From a bacterium (GTDB taxonomy: Bacteria > Eisenbacteria > RBG-16-71-46 > CAIMUX01), in contig JAUIHP010000009.1 in assembly GCA_030431975.1 (NCBI GenBank), positions 62,001 to 126,000 of the forward strand: a DNA stretch of 64,000 bases, given 5' to 3'. Below are positions 63,412 to 64,000 of the stretch, piece by piece. A program made the translations under genes and the position numbers. The notes under the pieces are model-generated. The model was not told the origin of the DNA, ran no database searches, and saw only the letters and a program-made list of their open reading frames with translations. Every line of letters starts with the position of its first letter. Position 1 is the first letter of the stretch.

Positions 63412-64000
63412 CTACTGCGAGACCGAGGTCGTCGCCGTCTGAATCAGGGCCGGGCGCTCTTTGGGCCGGAGCGAGTAGAGTTCGACCGTGACCCGTGTCC
63501 CCTTCCCTTCTTCACTCTCCAGGAAAAGGTGACCACGGTGCCGGTCCACAGCTTGCTTGACGAAAGCGAGTCCAAGGCCCGTGCCGGTCACGTGGAGTTT
63601 TTTGGCGTTGGTCGCCCGAAAGAACTCGTGGAAAAGCCGATCCTGCTCATCCTTGGGAACACCGATTCCTGTATCCGAAACGGTGATGCGGACTCGCGCG
63701 GAATCCGGACTCGCAACCGACAAATGGACGTCTCCCCCTTCCGGCGTGTACTTGATCGCGTTGGAGACGAGGTTTTCCAGGATCTTCGCCACCAGGTCCC
63801 CGCCGCTCTCCACGGTCGGAAGCGCATCCTCGATGTCCACCTGGAACCGGACCTTTCGCTTCTCGGCATCGCTTCGAAATGTGGACTCCACCTCGCGCGC
63901 CAAGTCACCGACCTGGACGACGACGTCCGGAATCTCCCGGGCCCAGTCCCGGGACTTTGCAATCTGGAGTAACTCACCCACGGTGTCGTCGAGGGCTTGA
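63412..64000 (-). CDS. Histidine kinase, C-terminal part only
   Basis: Open from the window edge to a stop at 63412; about 196 residues, the start lying beyond the window. HATPase boxes: NLVSNAIKYTPEGG, VSDTGIGVPKDEQDRLFHEFFR and GTGLGLAFVKQAVDRH. The DHp helix is seen only at its end. Sensor domain not visible. It faces the CheY-like regulator end to end. Confidence 0.88.
   Translation of the reverse strand, partial: QALDDTVGELLQIAKSRDWAREIPDVVVQVGDLAREVESTFRSDAEKRKVRFQVDIEDALPTVESGGDLVAKILENLVSNAIKYTPEGGDVHLSVASPDSARVRITVSDTGIGVPKDEQDRLFHEFFRATNAKKLHVTGTGLGLAFVKQAVDRHRGHLFLESEEGKGTRVTVELYSLRPKERPALIQTATTSVSQ

Overview
The window is GC-rich, densely coded chromosome from a Gram-negative bacterium. 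Five large secreted proteins end in the same kind of FlgD-like immunoglobulin fold: Asn-Pro near its start, a Trp-Asp-Gly-type turn, a G-x-Y-F strand, and a hydrophobic strand ending in Arg. With beta-barrel outer-membrane proteins, lipoproteins and multihaem cytochromes, this points to an uncultured FCB-group lineage (Eisenbacteria, Krumholzibacteriota, Latescibacteria or similar). That placement is inference; no rRNA or tRNA gene was found, and there is no CRISPR array, insertion sequence or phage gene.

Layout. 1-8.7 kb: truncated SGNH hydrolase, a giant STAND-ATPase/SARP-type regulator, a lipoprotein with a degenerate subtilisin-like domain, and an ATP-grasp ligase. 8.8-14.2 kb: FeoAB iron uptake, an FG-GAP secreted protein and a CorA transporter. 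14.2-23.1 kb: secreted GH57-like glycosidase, VWA protein, OmpR/sensor kinase pair and a DUF3570 barrel. 23.1-28.5 kb: DUF4266 lipoprotein, two small haem proteins, a secreted alpha/beta hydrolase and a frameshifted barrel. 28.5-38 kb: ArsR/AHSA1 pair with a palindromic operator, FMN reductase, and a six-gene translationally coupled operon ending in a TrhO-RluA fusion; then DUF6174 and an M20 peptidase. 38.2-39.1 kb: a candidate selenoprotein. 39.4-49.5 kb: FG-GAP protein, 5'-3' exonuclease, SCP2 protein, cytokinin-dehydrogenase-like flavoprotein, ETF-QO, cyclophilin lipoprotein and an octahaem cytochrome. 49.7-57.5 kb: secreted beta-helix protein, a four-gene aminomutase/CoA-transferase/aminotransferase operon and a barrel protein. 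57.6-64 kb: remnant of a sorting tail, the NAD-linked [NiFe]-hydrogenase hoxFUYH-hoxW with a response regulator, and a truncated histidine kinase.

Three things stand out. First, the gene at 38.2 kb has an in-frame TGA inside a Cys-x-x-TGA motif. A hairpin that fits the bacterial SECIS model follows at the right distance, and the same frame continues for 75 codons into a zinc ribbon. Second, the operon at 51.6-55.8 kb reads as a possible route from an alpha-amino acid, through a beta-amino acid and a 3-oxo acid, to a 3-oxoacyl-CoA. Third, short tandem repeats, each with its own unit of 6-20 bp, sit at many gene boundaries.

Energy metabolism looks flexible: a bidirectional NAD hydrogenase, multihaem cytochromes and an ETF-quinone link point to switching between fermentation and respiration. 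The many secreted proteins with sorting tails suggest scavenging of polymers outside the cell.
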